NCBI RefSeq assembly: GCF_000144625.1
Contig: NC_014376.1
Span: 4,364,501-4,428,500 of the forward strand
Direction of reading: 5' to 3'
DNA from: [Clostridium] saccharolyticum WM1
Lineage (GTDB): Bacteria; Bacillota; Clostridia; Lachnospirales; Lachnospiraceae
Length of the DNA stretch: 64,000 bases
The notes below the pieces were generated by a model. It saw only the letters and a list, made by a program, of their open reading frames with translations. It had not been told where the DNA came from and ran no database searches. A program made the translations under genes and the position numbers. Positions 52,544-61,475 of this stretch are shown one piece after another; position 1 is the stretch's first letter; every line of letters begins with the position of its first letter.

Positions 52544-53358
52544 AAAATCAAAACGTTACGCTCTGTACCATAGTACTTGCAGCGGTATTGGGCCTGTTCG
52601 CCCTTACAGCGGTATTCCCTTTCCTTTATATGGCGCTGCTGTCCTTTACCCAATCCAAAAGCCTGACCTTTTCCTTATCAGAGATAAGCCTGGATTTTAC
52701 CAATTACCGCAGGGTGTTTTCCAATACCAATTTCTTTTCTGCTTTAAGAAACAGCATTCTTGTTTCCGGTCTTTCCTGCATGTTTAACTGCCTGATCTCC
52801 TCCATGGCGGCTTATGGTTTTGAAAAAAAGGAGTTTCCGGGAAAGGAAAAGATTTTCAGCCTGTATCTGGCTACTCTCATGGTTCCCGGGCAGGTGACTT
52901 TGATACCGGTCTTTATCATCATGAAACAGCTTGGGCTTTTAAACACCTATTTTGCCCTGATCGTGGTTATCATTAACGCTTTCGGCGTGTTCCTGATCCG
53001 CCAGTTCATGAAAGGCGTGCCCGATGAGCTCATAGAGGCCGCCAAGGTGGATGGGTGCCCCGAGCTGTGGATCTTTACAGGGATCGTCATTCCCTTAATC
53101 AAGCCGGTGCTCATTTCCCTGGTGGTATTCACCTTCATTTCCTCCTGGAATGACTTTATTTGGCCCCTGGTCATTGCCACTTCTTCCGAAATGCAGACTT
53201 TGACCCTGGCCCTGTCCCTGTTAAAAGGTCATTTCAGCACCAATTACGGCCTGGTTATGGCCGGCTCTACCTTGACCTTTCTCTTCCCGTTTATTCTGTA
53301 TGTGTTCTTACAGAAACAATTTGTGGAAGGCATTGCCTTAAGCGGCGTGAAGGGTTGA
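52540..53358 (+). CDS. Sugar ABC transporter permease (MalG/UgpE type)
   Basis: 272 residues, six spans. The EAA loop is LIEAAKVDGCPELWIFTGIV; the N-terminal GLFALTAVFPFLYMALLSFT and the C-terminal FVEGIALSGVKG ending are typical of CUT1 second permeases. Overlaps the first permease by 4 bases (ATGA), so translation is coupled. Confidence 0.93.
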   Translation: MKNQNVTLCTIVLAAVLGLFALTAVFPFLYMALLSFTQSKSLTFSLSEISLDFTNYRRVFSNTNFFSALRNSILVSGLSCMFNCLISSMAAYGFEKKEFPGKEKIFSLYLATLMVPGQVTLIPVFIIMKQLGLLNTYFALIVVIINAFGVFLIRQFMKGVPDELIEAAKVDGCPELWIFTGIVIPLIKPVLISLVVFTFISSWNDFIWPLVIATSSEMQTLTLALSLLKGHFSTNYGLVMAGSTLTFLFPFILYVFLQKQFVEGIALSGVKG

Positions 53359-53377
53359 TAACGGAAAGGAGAATCTT

Positions 53378-55036
53378 ATGGAACCATGTTCCGGTACTTG
53401 CCAAATGATCGTATTAAGCTCCCTGGAAAAGGTTTTTCCCCATGTGGAGCCTGTATTCTCACCGGAGTGCTGCCGCTTCAGCGGCCTTTACGGAGAAGTC
53501 GTCTCCTTTCAGGCTGCCTGCTGTTTGAGAGGTCTGAGAAAGGAAACCTTTCGGGTTCAGGTAACCTCGGATTTAAAAGAAAGCATCCGGATCCGTCAGG
53601 TGCTTAACGTACCCTCCTCTTACCCTGCCCATGAAAAGCGGGACAGCAATTACATAAGCCATGCCCCGGGACTTTATCCGGACCTTCTTAGGGATCTTGA
53701 GGATAACAGTCTGGTTCTGGTCCCCGGCCACTGGCAGAGCCTGTGGATCGATGTCGCCATTCCTGATTTTATTCCTGGAGGAACCTATCCGGTCACCATC
53801 TCCCTGATGGACAGCCGCAGCAGGGAAGCCGCCTTAGTCAGCACTGATATGGAAGTGATCCCCGTCCCCCTTCCGGCTCAGGACCTTTTACATACGGAAT
53901 GGTTTCACGGAGACTGTCTTGCGGATTATTACAAGGTTCCTATCTTCTCCGAGATGCATTGGAGTATTCTGGAAAAATTTATTTTCCTTTATGGAAACAG
54001 GGGAATGAATATGATTCTCACCCCCATTTTCACACCGCCCCTGGATACTGCGGTAGGCGGGGAACGCACCACCATCCAGCTTGTCTCCATCCGTCAGGAA
54101 AGAGAACGGTATCTCTTTGACTTCTCCCGCCTGGAACGTTGGGTTAAGATCTGCAAAATGGCAGGGATCCGGTATTTCGAAATGGCCCACTTATTTACCC
54201 AGTGGGGTGCTTACCACGCTCCCAAGATCATGGTCACACGGGGCGGAGAAGAAATCAGGCTCTTTGGATGGGATACTCCTTCCACCGGGGCATACACCGC
54301 ATTCCTGGATCAGTTCCTTCCTGCCTTAAAGGAGGAATTGGATCGTCTTGGGATTCTTGAAAATACTTTTTTCCATATTTCCGACGAGCCGGAAAAAGAT
54401 CATCTGGAATCATATGCCCTTGCCAGGGAATCTGTTATGCCCCATTTAAAGGACTGCAAACTTTTAGATGCCCTGTCCGACTATTCCTTCTATGAAATGG
54501 GCATCGTCGAACGCCCGGTCTGTGCTACCGACCATATAGAGCCCTTCCTGGACCATAAAGTTCCACATCTATGGAGCTACTACTGCACCGCTCAATGCGT
54601 GGATGTATCCAACCGCTTCATGGCCATGCCCTCAGCCAGAAACCGGGCTTACGGCCTGCAGGTATATAAATATGGAATGGAGGGAATCCTACACTGGGGT
54701 TTCAACTTTTATAATTCCGAACATTCCCGTCACCACATAAATCCATATGAGGTGACGGATTGTGAAGGCAGCTTCCCTTCCGGCGATGCTTTCCTGGTTT
54801 ATCCCGGTTCTGATGGCATTCCGGAGGAATCCATACGCCTTATGGTCCTTTGCGAGGCCAAGCAGGATCACAGGGCACTAAAGCTGCTGGAATCACATAT
54901 TGGAAAAGAAGCTGTCATCAGGCTTTTGGAAGAGGATTTATCCCATCCCATCACCTTCAGCATCTATCCAAAATCAAGCGCCTACTTTCTAGGCGTAAGA
55001 AATAAGATCAACCGGATGATTAAAAAATACATATAA
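53378..55036 (+). CDS. DUF4091-domain protein, probable glycoside hydrolase
   Basis: 552 residues, AAAGGAGAA before the ATG, no signal peptide. N-terminal beta-rich part to about 165, then a TIM-barrel-like region: LHTEWFHGDCLADYYKVPIF, RYFEMAHLFTQWGAYHAPK, FFHISDEPEKDHLESYA (conserved Asp-Glu pair of DUF4091) and GILHWGFNFYNSE. DUF4091 proteins accompany polysaccharide-use loci and are treated as candidate glycosidases. As last gene after an oligosaccharide ABC transporter it probably acts on the imported glycan in the cytoplasm. The bond is unknown. Confidence 0.82.
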   Translation: MEPCSGTCQMIVLSSLEKVFPHVEPVFSPECCRFSGLYGEVVSFQAACCLRGLRKETFRVQVTSDLKESIRIRQVLNVPSSYPAHEKRDSNYISHAPGLYPDLLRDLEDNSLVLVPGHWQSLWIDVAIPDFIPGGTYPVTISLMDSRSREAALVSTDMEVIPVPLPAQDLLHTEWFHGDCLADYYKVPIFSEMHWSILEKFIFLYGNRGMNMILTPIFTPPLDTAVGGERTTIQLVSIRQERERYLFDFSRLERWVKICKMAGIRYFEMAHLFTQWGAYHAPKIMVTRGGEEIRLFGWDTPSTGAYTAFLDQFLPALKEELDRLGILENTFFHISDEPEKDHLESYALARESVMPHLKDCKLLDALSDYSFYEMGIVERPVCATDHIEPFLDHKVPHLWSYYCTAQCVDVSNRFMAMPSARNRAYGLQVYKYGMEGILHWGFNFYNSEHSRHHINPYEVTDCEGSFPSGDAFLVYPGSDGIPEESIRLMVLCEAKQDHRALKLLESHIGKEAVIRLLEEDLSHPITFSIYPKSSAYFLGVRNKINRMIKKYI

Positions 55037-55193
55037 AAAGTTCATCCGAAGCATGGATATCTCTTGTCATTTCCATATTCACTATGATAGAATAAAGCTG
55101 TTGCGCTTATATAAGTTCATAATCGGTTGAGCGTTTCTACCAACTACCATAATAGTTGACTATAAGGGTTAAAAGGAAAAAGGAGTGATGTTC

Positions 55194-56609
55194 ATGAAGG
55201 ATGTTTCAAAAAATTATGATGTAATCATCATCGGTGCAGGCCCCTCCGGCATTTTCTGTGCCTATGAGCTGATCGAGAAAAAACCGGACCTTAAGATCCT
55301 TATGATCGAAAAGGGCCGCCGGATTGAAAACCGGACCTGTCCCAAGAGAACCACAAAAACATGCGTAGGCTGCAAACCATGCTCCATCACCACAGGCTTT
55401 GCCGGAGCCGGGGCATTTTCCGACGGAAAATTATCCTTATCTCCCGACGTCGGCGGAAATCTTCCTGAAATACTTGGATATGATAAGACTGTGGAGCTGT
55501 TAAAGGAATCAGACAACATTTATTTGAAATTCGGCGCAGATACCAATGTTTACGGCATTGATAAGCAGAAGGAGATCCAGGAGATCCGCCGTAAGGCCAT
55601 TGGAGCCAACTTAAAGCTGATCGAATGCCCCATCCGCCATTTGGGAACGGAAGAAGGCTATAAAATCTACACCCGCCTCCAGGAGCATTTATTGGAGCAG
55701 GGGGTTGAAATGGCGTTTCATACGATGGTAAAAGATATCATCATCGAAGATAATAGAGCAAAAGGCGTCATCACGGACAAGGAAGAAGTCTGTTATGCGC
55801 CGGAAATCGTGTCTGCCATCGGCCGGGAAGGCTCTGACTGGTTCAGCCACATCTGTAAAAACCACGGGATCGAGACAAAAGTAGGAACCGTGGACATCGG
55901 AGTCCGGGTTGAGGTCCGGGATGAGGTCATGGAGTTTTTAAATAAAAATCTTTATGAGGCCAAGCTTGTTTACCATACTCCTACTTTTGACGATAAAGTA
56001 CGTACCTTCTGTACCAACCCTTCCGGTGAGGTCGCCACAGAGTACTATGAGAACGGTCTGGCAGTGGTTAACGGTCATGCTTACAAATCCCAGGAATATA
56101 AGACAAACAACACCAATTTTGCCATCCTGGTATCCAAAAACTTCACAAAACCCTTTAAGACGCCTATCGAATACGGCAAACAGATCGCCCAGCTAAGCAA
56201 CATGCTCTGTGACGGCAAGATCCTGGTACAGACCTTCGGCGACTTCCAGAGAGGCAGACGTACCACAGAGGAGCGTTTATGCCGCAACAATCTGATTCCC
56301 ACCTTAAAGGATGCAGTTCCAGGCGATTTATCTCTTGTATTCCCTCACCGCATTATGGTTGACATAAAGGAAATGCTTCTCGCCCTGGACAAGGTGACTC
56401 CGGGTATTGCCAGTGATGAGACCCTGTTGTATGGTGTAGAGGTGAAGTTCTACTCCAATAAGGTGGTAGTCAATACTGATTTTGAGACCAGCGTGGAAGG
56501 CCTTCGCGCCATCGGTGACGGTGCTTCCGTAACAAGGGGACTTCAACAGGCGTCTGCCAACGGGCTGAGCGTGGCAAGAAGCATTCTGACCGCCATGAAC
56601 GAAAAATAA
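55194..56609 (+). CDS. FAD-dependent oxidoreductase (NAD(P)/FAD, YtfP/HI0933-like group)
   Basis: 471 residues from the ATG at 55194 (AGGAG 8 bases upstream; ATG 55188 and GTG 55185 are in frame). Dinucleotide-binding DVIIIGAGPSGIFCAYEL (about 9-26), a cysteine-containing segment RTCPKRTTKTCVGCKPCSIT (about 46-65), GFAGAGAFSDGKLSLSPDVG, and the C-terminal FAD contact AIGDGASVTRGLQQASANGL. Large FAD proteins of this kind are widespread in clostridia and have no assigned reaction. The four clustered Cys could bind a metal. Monocistronic with its own terminator. Confidence 0.85.
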   Translation: MKDVSKNYDVIIIGAGPSGIFCAYELIEKKPDLKILMIEKGRRIENRTCPKRTTKTCVGCKPCSITTGFAGAGAFSDGKLSLSPDVGGNLPEILGYDKTVELLKESDNIYLKFGADTNVYGIDKQKEIQEIRRKAIGANLKLIECPIRHLGTEEGYKIYTRLQEHLLEQGVEMAFHTMVKDIIIEDNRAKGVITDKEEVCYAPEIVSAIGREGSDWFSHICKNHGIETKVGTVDIGVRVEVRDEVMEFLNKNLYEAKLVYHTPTFDDKVRTFCTNPSGEVATEYYENGLAVVNGHAYKSQEYKTNNTNFAILVSKNFTKPFKTPIEYGKQIAQLSNMLCDGKILVQTFGDFQRGRRTTEERLCRNNLIPTLKDAVPGDLSLVFPHRIMVDIKEMLLALDKVTPGIASDETLLYGVEVKFYSNKVVVNTDFETSVEGLRAIGDGASVTRGLQQASANGLSVARSILTAMNEK

Positions 56610-56630
56610 GTTAATTTTCAAAAGCAAGAT

Positions 56631-56682
56631 AAACAGACAGATAGGGAGTCCCTGACGGTACTCCCTATCTGTCTGTTTCCTT
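56631..56682. terminator. Two-way terminator between convergent genes
   Basis: A perfect 19-bp stem (56631-56649 with 56660-56678) and 10-base loop, T-rich on the right and A-rich on the left. It separates the rightward FAD gene from the leftward HAD gene. Confidence 0.9.
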
Positions 56683-56722
56683 ATTGCAGGATTCTTGACA
56701 AAGGCTTCTCAGATTCCGGAAA

Positions 56723-57520
56723 TTATATCAGTCCCAGCTTTTTCATGGCATAAGCCACCCCGTCATCCTCTACATTTTTCGTATAAAAAGTCGCATAAGG
56801 CTCCAGCTCCACACTATGATGCCCCATAAGAATACAGTTCTTGGCATATTCAAACATGGATAAGTCATTGGTGCTGTCACCGAACACATAGGCATCCTTA
56901 AGGGCAATGCCGTAATGTTCCAAAATCATCTCAATGGCCGTTGCCTTGGAATATCCGGAGGGAATGCATTCATAAAATCCGCTGCCCCGGTCAATGATCT
57001 CAAAGTCCAGACCCAGGGCTTGGGAAAAGCCTTTTAAATCGCTTTTTTCATCTGCAAATACGCAGAACTTATCATAGTCGTAGCAATCCTCTTCCCAGCC
57101 ATATGGAGAAAGATTACCTTCCTGTTCTACGATTTTTTTCAGTTCTTCCAACTGGGGAAAGCGGGAGGTTTCTTTTCTGAAATAGCAGCTTTCGGTTCCC
57201 TCTAATACCCCATCAAGATCATGATCCCGAATGATTCTTTTGATCTCGATTCCACGTTCATGGGGGATCGCAGCGGAGAAAAGGACCTTATCGCCTATAA
57301 CGATACGGGTACCGCATCCGCAGCAGTAGCCATCCACTGCAATGAGCGGTTCAATGGGTCCGATGAGACAATGGGTTCTTCCGGAATTAATAAATACCAG
57401 ATGGCCGTTTTTCCGTGCCCGTTCAACTGCCTGAATGGCACTTTCCGGCACATTCCGGTTTACCTCGGAAAAGAGGGTACCGTCAATGTCGAAAAACAGG
57501 GCCTTTCTTCCTTCACTCAT
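56723..57520 (-). CDS. HAD-IIB (Cof-type) hydrolase
   Basis: 265 residues. Motif I LFFDIDGTLFSE (nucleophile Asp), motif II INSGRTH, C2 cap in the middle (about 85-190), motif III Lys in GYSKATAIEMIL and motif IV VFGDSTNDLSMFEYA. Cof-type enzymes dephosphorylate sugar phosphates, flavin or pyridoxal phosphates; no substrate is evident. It overlaps the end of xpt by 4 bases, so it is translationally coupled to it. Confidence 0.9.
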   Translation of the reverse strand: MSEGRKALFFDIDGTLFSEVNRNVPESAIQAVERARKNGHLVFINSGRTHCLIGPIEPLIAVDGYCCGCGTRIVIGDKVLFSAAIPHERGIEIKRIIRDHDLDGVLEGTESCYFRKETSRFPQLEELKKIVEQEGNLSPYGWEEDCYDYDKFCVFADEKSDLKGFSQALGLDFEIIDRGSGFYECIPSGYSKATAIEMILEHYGIALKDAYVFGDSTNDLSMFEYAKNCILMGHHSVELEPYATFYTKNVEDDGVAYAMKKLGLI

Positions 57521-58101
57521 TGGTCACCCCGAAAGCAAATAGTTCCTGTGGTTTCGTCCATACTTTCCACAATCGCCAGGGATTCCACACGGATTCCTTC
57601 TGCCCTTAACCGGTCCCCTCCGGGCTGGAAGCCTTTTTCGATCACAATTCCCGCGCCCACCAGCTTAGCACCGGAATCCTTTACAATGGCAGCCAGGCCT
57701 TCCAGGGCTTTTCCGTTGGCCAGGAAATCATCAATAAGCAATACCTTGTCACCGGCTCCCAGAAACTCCTTGGAAACCATGATGTCATAGGTCCTTCCGT
57801 GGGTAAAGGACTCCACCGGGGTAGTATAAACGTCGCCTGCTATGTTCTTAGTCTTGGATTTCTTTGCAAATACCACAGGAACGTTGAAATATTGAGCCAC
57901 GATACAGGCAATTCCAATGCCGGAAGCCTCAATTGTCAGGATCTTATTGACTTCATAATCGGCAAAGCGTCTCTTAAACTCCTTTCCGATCTCTACGAAC
58001 AGCTTAATATCCATCTGGTGATTCAAAAAGCTGTCCACTTTCAGTACATCACCGGACTTAATCTTTCCATCCTTCCGTATTCTGTCCTTTAAAAGCTGCA
58101 T
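57517..58101 (-). CDS. xpt: Xanthine phosphoribosyltransferase
   Basis: 194 residues, typical Xpt length. MQLLKDRIRKDGKIKSGDVL and FLNHQMDIKL at the N-terminus and the PRPP loop DKVLLIDDFLANGKALEGL are diagnostic. It converts xanthine to XMP. AGGAGGAGG precedes the ATG. No purine-riboswitch signature is seen in the upstream 170 bases, though a long hairpin lies there. Confidence 0.94.
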   Translation of the reverse strand: MQLLKDRIRKDGKIKSGDVLKVDSFLNHQMDIKLFVEIGKEFKRRFADYEVNKILTIEASGIGIACIVAQYFNVPVVFAKKSKTKNIAGDVYTTPVESFTHGRTYDIMVSKEFLGAGDKVLLIDDFLANGKALEGLAAIVKDSGAKLVGAGIVIEKGFQPGGDRLRAEGIRVESLAIVESMDETTGTICFRGDQ

Positions 58102-58180
58102 AAAGGTTCCTCCTCCTCATAGAATCCGCAGTGCAGCCGGCGAAGCTTACCGCTTTACCGGTCACGGGCATCCGCCCTAT

Positions 58181-58245
58181 GAAACAGGACATTAACCCAT
58201 TCGCTTACGTGCAAGCACGACGCAAATGGATTGATGCCCTGTTTC
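58181..58245 (-). other. Long hairpin upstream of xpt
   Basis: GAAACAGG (58181-58188) pairs with CCTGTTTC (58238-58245), continued by CAT / ATG and CCATT / AATGG (58197-58201, 58225-58229). It lies between the lipoprotein foldase gene and xpt, both leftward. No clear U run; leader structure or readthrough barrier. Confidence 0.5.
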
Positions 58246-58270
58246 GCACTGCTCTTTGCTTTCGTGAAAT

Positions 58271-59377
58271 TTATTTAATAACTGCTTTTTCTGTTAGGAA
58301 ATCCATTACCTTATTGTTCATAATATAATCATCCACATCAAACTGGCCTGCGGTCTCAATCATTTTATCTACGCTCTCATAGCCCATCTGGTCTGCTACT
58401 TCCTTGCGGTCCTCATCGGTAATCTGGATTCCCTCTTTCTCCGCAATTGCACTGACCACCAGTCTCTGCTCTACGGTGGCTTCTGCCTGGGTCTTTAAGA
58501 TTTCTTTAAATTCTTCCTCTCCCATTCCGGAAAAAGCCCCCACAAAGGTTTTAAAATCCATTCCGTAAGCGGCTGCCTGGTTTGAATATCTGGCAATCAA
58601 GTTGTTGAAGTTGGCATCGACGGCCTCCTGCTTCGGTTCTACCTTGGAAGCATTTAAAATGGCTGTATAAATATCACTCTTCATCTTCTGCTCTGCTTCA
58701 TCACTCTTATTCTTTAAAAGAGTCTGCATTTTATCTTCTTTGTATTCAGCTACGGTCTTAAAGGACGTATTTTCCTGAACAAATGCATCGTTTAATTCCG
58801 GGACCTGCTCTTCCTTAACGGCATTGACTGTAACGTCAAATACAACCGCTTTTCCTGCCAGGTCTGCATTCTGGTAGCCTTCCGGAAAGGTAAGATTTAA
58901 GGTCTTCTTGTCCCCCTTTTTTGCTCCAACAAGACCTTCCTCAAAGCCTTCGATAAACTGGCCGGAGCCAATGGTCAAGTCATAGCCCTGAGCAGTGCCG
59001 CCGTCAAATGCAACGCCATCCTTTGTACCTACATAGTCAATGTTGACTACGTCACCATTCTGGACCGCCCGGTCTACCTCTGCATCCTTTGCATGAGCGG
59101 ATAAATCGCTCTGAACCGCCTGGTTCACTTCGTCATCGGTGACCTCCACGGAATCCTTGGACACTTCAATTCCCTTGTATTCTCCAAGGGTGACGGTTCC
59201 GTTATCCATTCCCGTCAGATCCTCCACAGCCAGAGTTTCCTGTGCCGCTGATTCGGTTGCTTCTGCCGCTTCCGTCCCTGTCTCAGCCGGCTTTGCTGCA
59301 GGCTTTTTACCACAACCGGAAATAAGGGCGGCGGCAAGCATACCGCACATACAAATTTTAAAAATTTTCTTCATCAT
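58271..59377 (-). CDS. Lipoprotein form of trigger factor (FKBP-type foldase)
   Basis: 368 residues from tandem ATGs (59377/59374) after AAGGATT. The N-terminus is a lipoprotein signal: KKIFKICMCGMLAAALISGC with lipobox ISGC, then an Ala/Glu/Thr-rich linker. Next comes an FKBP-like PPIase domain (about 95-180: GDVVNIDYVGTKDGVAFDGG, LTIGSGQFIEGFEEGLVGAK) and the helical trigger-factor C-terminal domain (about 185-365). The ribosome-binding N-domain is missing. It should act outside the membrane as a chaperone-isomerase, a role PrsA fills in other Firmicutes. Confidence 0.88.
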   Translation of the reverse strand: MMKKIFKICMCGMLAAALISGCGKKPAAKPAETGTEAAEATESAAQETLAVEDLTGMDNGTVTLGEYKGIEVSKDSVEVTDDEVNQAVQSDLSAHAKDAEVDRAVQNGDVVNIDYVGTKDGVAFDGGTAQGYDLTIGSGQFIEGFEEGLVGAKKGDKKTLNLTFPEGYQNADLAGKAVVFDVTVNAVKEEQVPELNDAFVQENTSFKTVAEYKEDKMQTLLKNKSDEAEQKMKSDIYTAILNASKVEPKQEAVDANFNNLIARYSNQAAAYGMDFKTFVGAFSGMGEEEFKEILKTQAEATVEQRLVVSAIAEKEGIQITDEDRKEVADQMGYESVDKMIETAGQFDVDDYIMNNKVMDFLTEKAVIK

Positions 59378-59553
59378 ACAATCCTTTTTCTTTCTATTTT
59401 TAATCGTTGATAATAAAATTGCTTCCAGTCAGTTATACCATATCGGACAAGGTAAAAAAAGCCTTTTACCGAAATTAACAAAAATTTCAAAATTCCTTAA
59501 TGGTTTGGGAGCATGCTTTTTATCAGCAAAAATTCCATGGATCTTCAACCCCA

Positions 59554-60948
59554 TTATTTGTAAAATGCGCGGAATGCTTTGTATGTATTGTATACATCAA
59601 GCTTGGCCGAAAGCTCGAAGGGGGAATGCATGGATAGAATGGGCACACCTAAATCCACTACATCCACATCCATATGAGCTACATATTTGGCAATGGTACC
59701 GCCGCCGCCCTGATCCACGGCCCCAAGCTCTCCGATCTGCCAGTAAACGCCTTCCTGCTCCATCATGGCGATGACCTTTGCCATCAGCTCCGCGCTTGCA
59801 TCATTGGAACCGGATTTTCCCCGGACGCCGGTGTACTTGGTCAATACGCAGCCCTTATTTAAGAAGCAGGAATTACGCTCCTCGTATACCTGGGCAAAGG
59901 TGGGATCATAAGCCGCGTTTACATCAGAGGATAAGCAGATGGAGTTTCTAAGTACCTTTCTTACATCAACACGGGCCATGGCAGCCAGGTCTTCCATGTA
60001 ATGAAGGACAAAATCCGAATCCAGGCCGGTATTTCCCTCGGAGCCCACTTCCTCTTTATCCGCAAGAACAGTGACCGTGGTATATTCCGGCATGTTGGCA
60101 TCGATCTCAGCCATCAGGGCCGTATAGGCGCATACTCTGTCATCCTGTCCGTAAGCGCCGATCATGCTGCGGTCCAGTCCTACGTCACAGGCCTTCTGGG
60201 CAGGTACCATCTCGATCTCGGCACGGAAAAAATCTGCCTCTGTGATCCCGTAGCGCTCGTTCAGCAGCTTTAGGGCCAGTAGCTTCACAGGGTCTTTAAG
60301 TTCTGCTTCGTCAATAAACGGAATGGATCCTATGAGTACATTCAGCTCCTCTCCTTTTAACCCATCCCTTAATTTTCTGTCATTCTGCTCCGCTGACAGA
60401 TGGGGAAGAAGATCTGTCACGCAGAATACGGGATCGCCTTCTTTTTCCCCGATATTCACCTCCACGATCTCTCCGTTTTTCTTTACTACCACCCCGTGAA
60501 TGGCTAAGGGTACCGTTCCCCACTGGTATTTGCGGATGCCGCCGTAATAATGTGTCTTAAAATAAGCCAGGTCGCTTTTTTCATATGCAGGGTTGGGTTT
60601 TAAGTCAAGCCTGGGAGAATCGATGTGGGCGCCGTTGATGCGCACTCCCTGTTCCAATCCCGCCTTGCCGAACGTAGTGGCGATGATAGACTTGCCGCGG
60701 TTTACATAATATACCTTGTTGCCTGCCTGATAGTCCTTTCCTTCTTCAAAGGGACGATATCCCTGCATCTCAAGCATTGCCACAGCTTCTCTCACACATT
60801 CCCGCTCGGTCTTTCCGTTGTCCAGGAACCTTTTATAGCCCTCACAGAACATCTCCGCTTCTTCACGCTGAGAAGGTGCCTCCTTGGCGATATGCGGAAA
60901 TTTAAATGTCAGTTCTTCCTGCAGTTGTTGTCCTTTTGTTTTTTCCAT
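59554..60948 (-). CDS. M18-family aminopeptidase
   Basis: 464 residues, normal for clostridial M18 enzymes. Metal ligands lie in INGAHIDSPRLDLKP (His), ADKEEVGSEGNTG (Glu pair), LSSDVNAAYDP (Asp) and PILSMHSPFELSAK (His). Zinc-dependent, cytoplasmic, forming large tetrahedral complexes in this family; it removes N-terminal, often acidic, residues from peptides. It is upstream of the foldase gene with a 176-base gap. AGGAGGAAT precedes the ATG. Confidence 0.92.
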   Translation of the reverse strand: MEKTKGQQLQEELTFKFPHIAKEAPSQREEAEMFCEGYKRFLDNGKTERECVREAVAMLEMQGYRPFEEGKDYQAGNKVYYVNRGKSIIATTFGKAGLEQGVRINGAHIDSPRLDLKPNPAYEKSDLAYFKTHYYGGIRKYQWGTVPLAIHGVVVKKNGEIVEVNIGEKEGDPVFCVTDLLPHLSAEQNDRKLRDGLKGEELNVLIGSIPFIDEAELKDPVKLLALKLLNERYGITEADFFRAEIEMVPAQKACDVGLDRSMIGAYGQDDRVCAYTALMAEIDANMPEYTTVTVLADKEEVGSEGNTGLDSDFVLHYMEDLAAMARVDVRKVLRNSICLSSDVNAAYDPTFAQVYEERNSCFLNKGCVLTKYTGVRGKSGSNDASAELMAKVIAMMEQEGVYWQIGELGAVDQGGGGTIAKYVAHMDVDVVDLGVPILSMHSPFELSAKLDVYNTYKAFRAFYK

Positions 60949-60972
60949 TGTTATAATTCCTCCATCATTTAC

Positions 60973-61458
60973 TTAAGGGCATTTGCCCAAATTTACTCTA
61001 TTCGTTGTTTCACAGATTTCTTCGCTGTCAAGGACCAGGGTGAACGGTCCGTCGTTTAAAAGCTCTACCTTCATATCCGCTCCGAAGCTGCCATGCTCAA
61101 CCCGGTTGCCATAGGACTTTAACCGCTTCACGATGTATTCATAAAGATGGTTGGCAAGCTGAGGGTTCCCCGCCTTCGTAAAGCTTGGCCGGTTGCCTTT
61201 TTTGCAGTCCGCATAAAGGGTGAACTGGCTGACCACCAGGATCTCTCCGCCAACCTCCTTTAAGGAAAGGTTGGTCTTCCCGTTTTCATCGGGAAAGATC
61301 CTCAGCTTGCATATTTTATCCGCCATTTTATCCGCAATGGCTTCCGTATCCGTCTCAGAAACTCCAAGAAGGAGCAGGAAGCCATTTTCAATGGCGCCGG
61401 TCTGCTGCTCAGAAACCGTGACTTTCGCATGGGCAACCCGCTGTAACACGATCTTCAT
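60973..61458 (-). CDS. dtd: D-aminoacyl-tRNA deacylase
   Basis: 161 residues from the ATG at 61458 (GGAG 7 bases upstream; ATG 61464 is too close). MKIVLQRVAHAKVTVSEQQT, VVSQFTLYADCKKGNRPSF and the C-terminal LLNDGPFTLVLDSE (Gly-cisPro-type motif) identify DTD. It hydrolyses D-amino acids from tRNA. It lies 24 bases upstream of the aminopeptidase gene, so they probably share a transcript. Confidence 0.95.
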   Translation of the reverse strand: MKIVLQRVAHAKVTVSEQQTGAIENGFLLLLGVSETDTEAIADKMADKICKLRIFPDENGKTNLSLKEVGGEILVVSQFTLYADCKKGNRPSFTKAGNPQLANHLYEYIVKRLKSYGNRVEHGSFGADMKVELLNDGPFTLVLDSEEICETTNRVNLGKCP

Positions 61459-61475
61459 ATCCATTCTCCTGTCTG

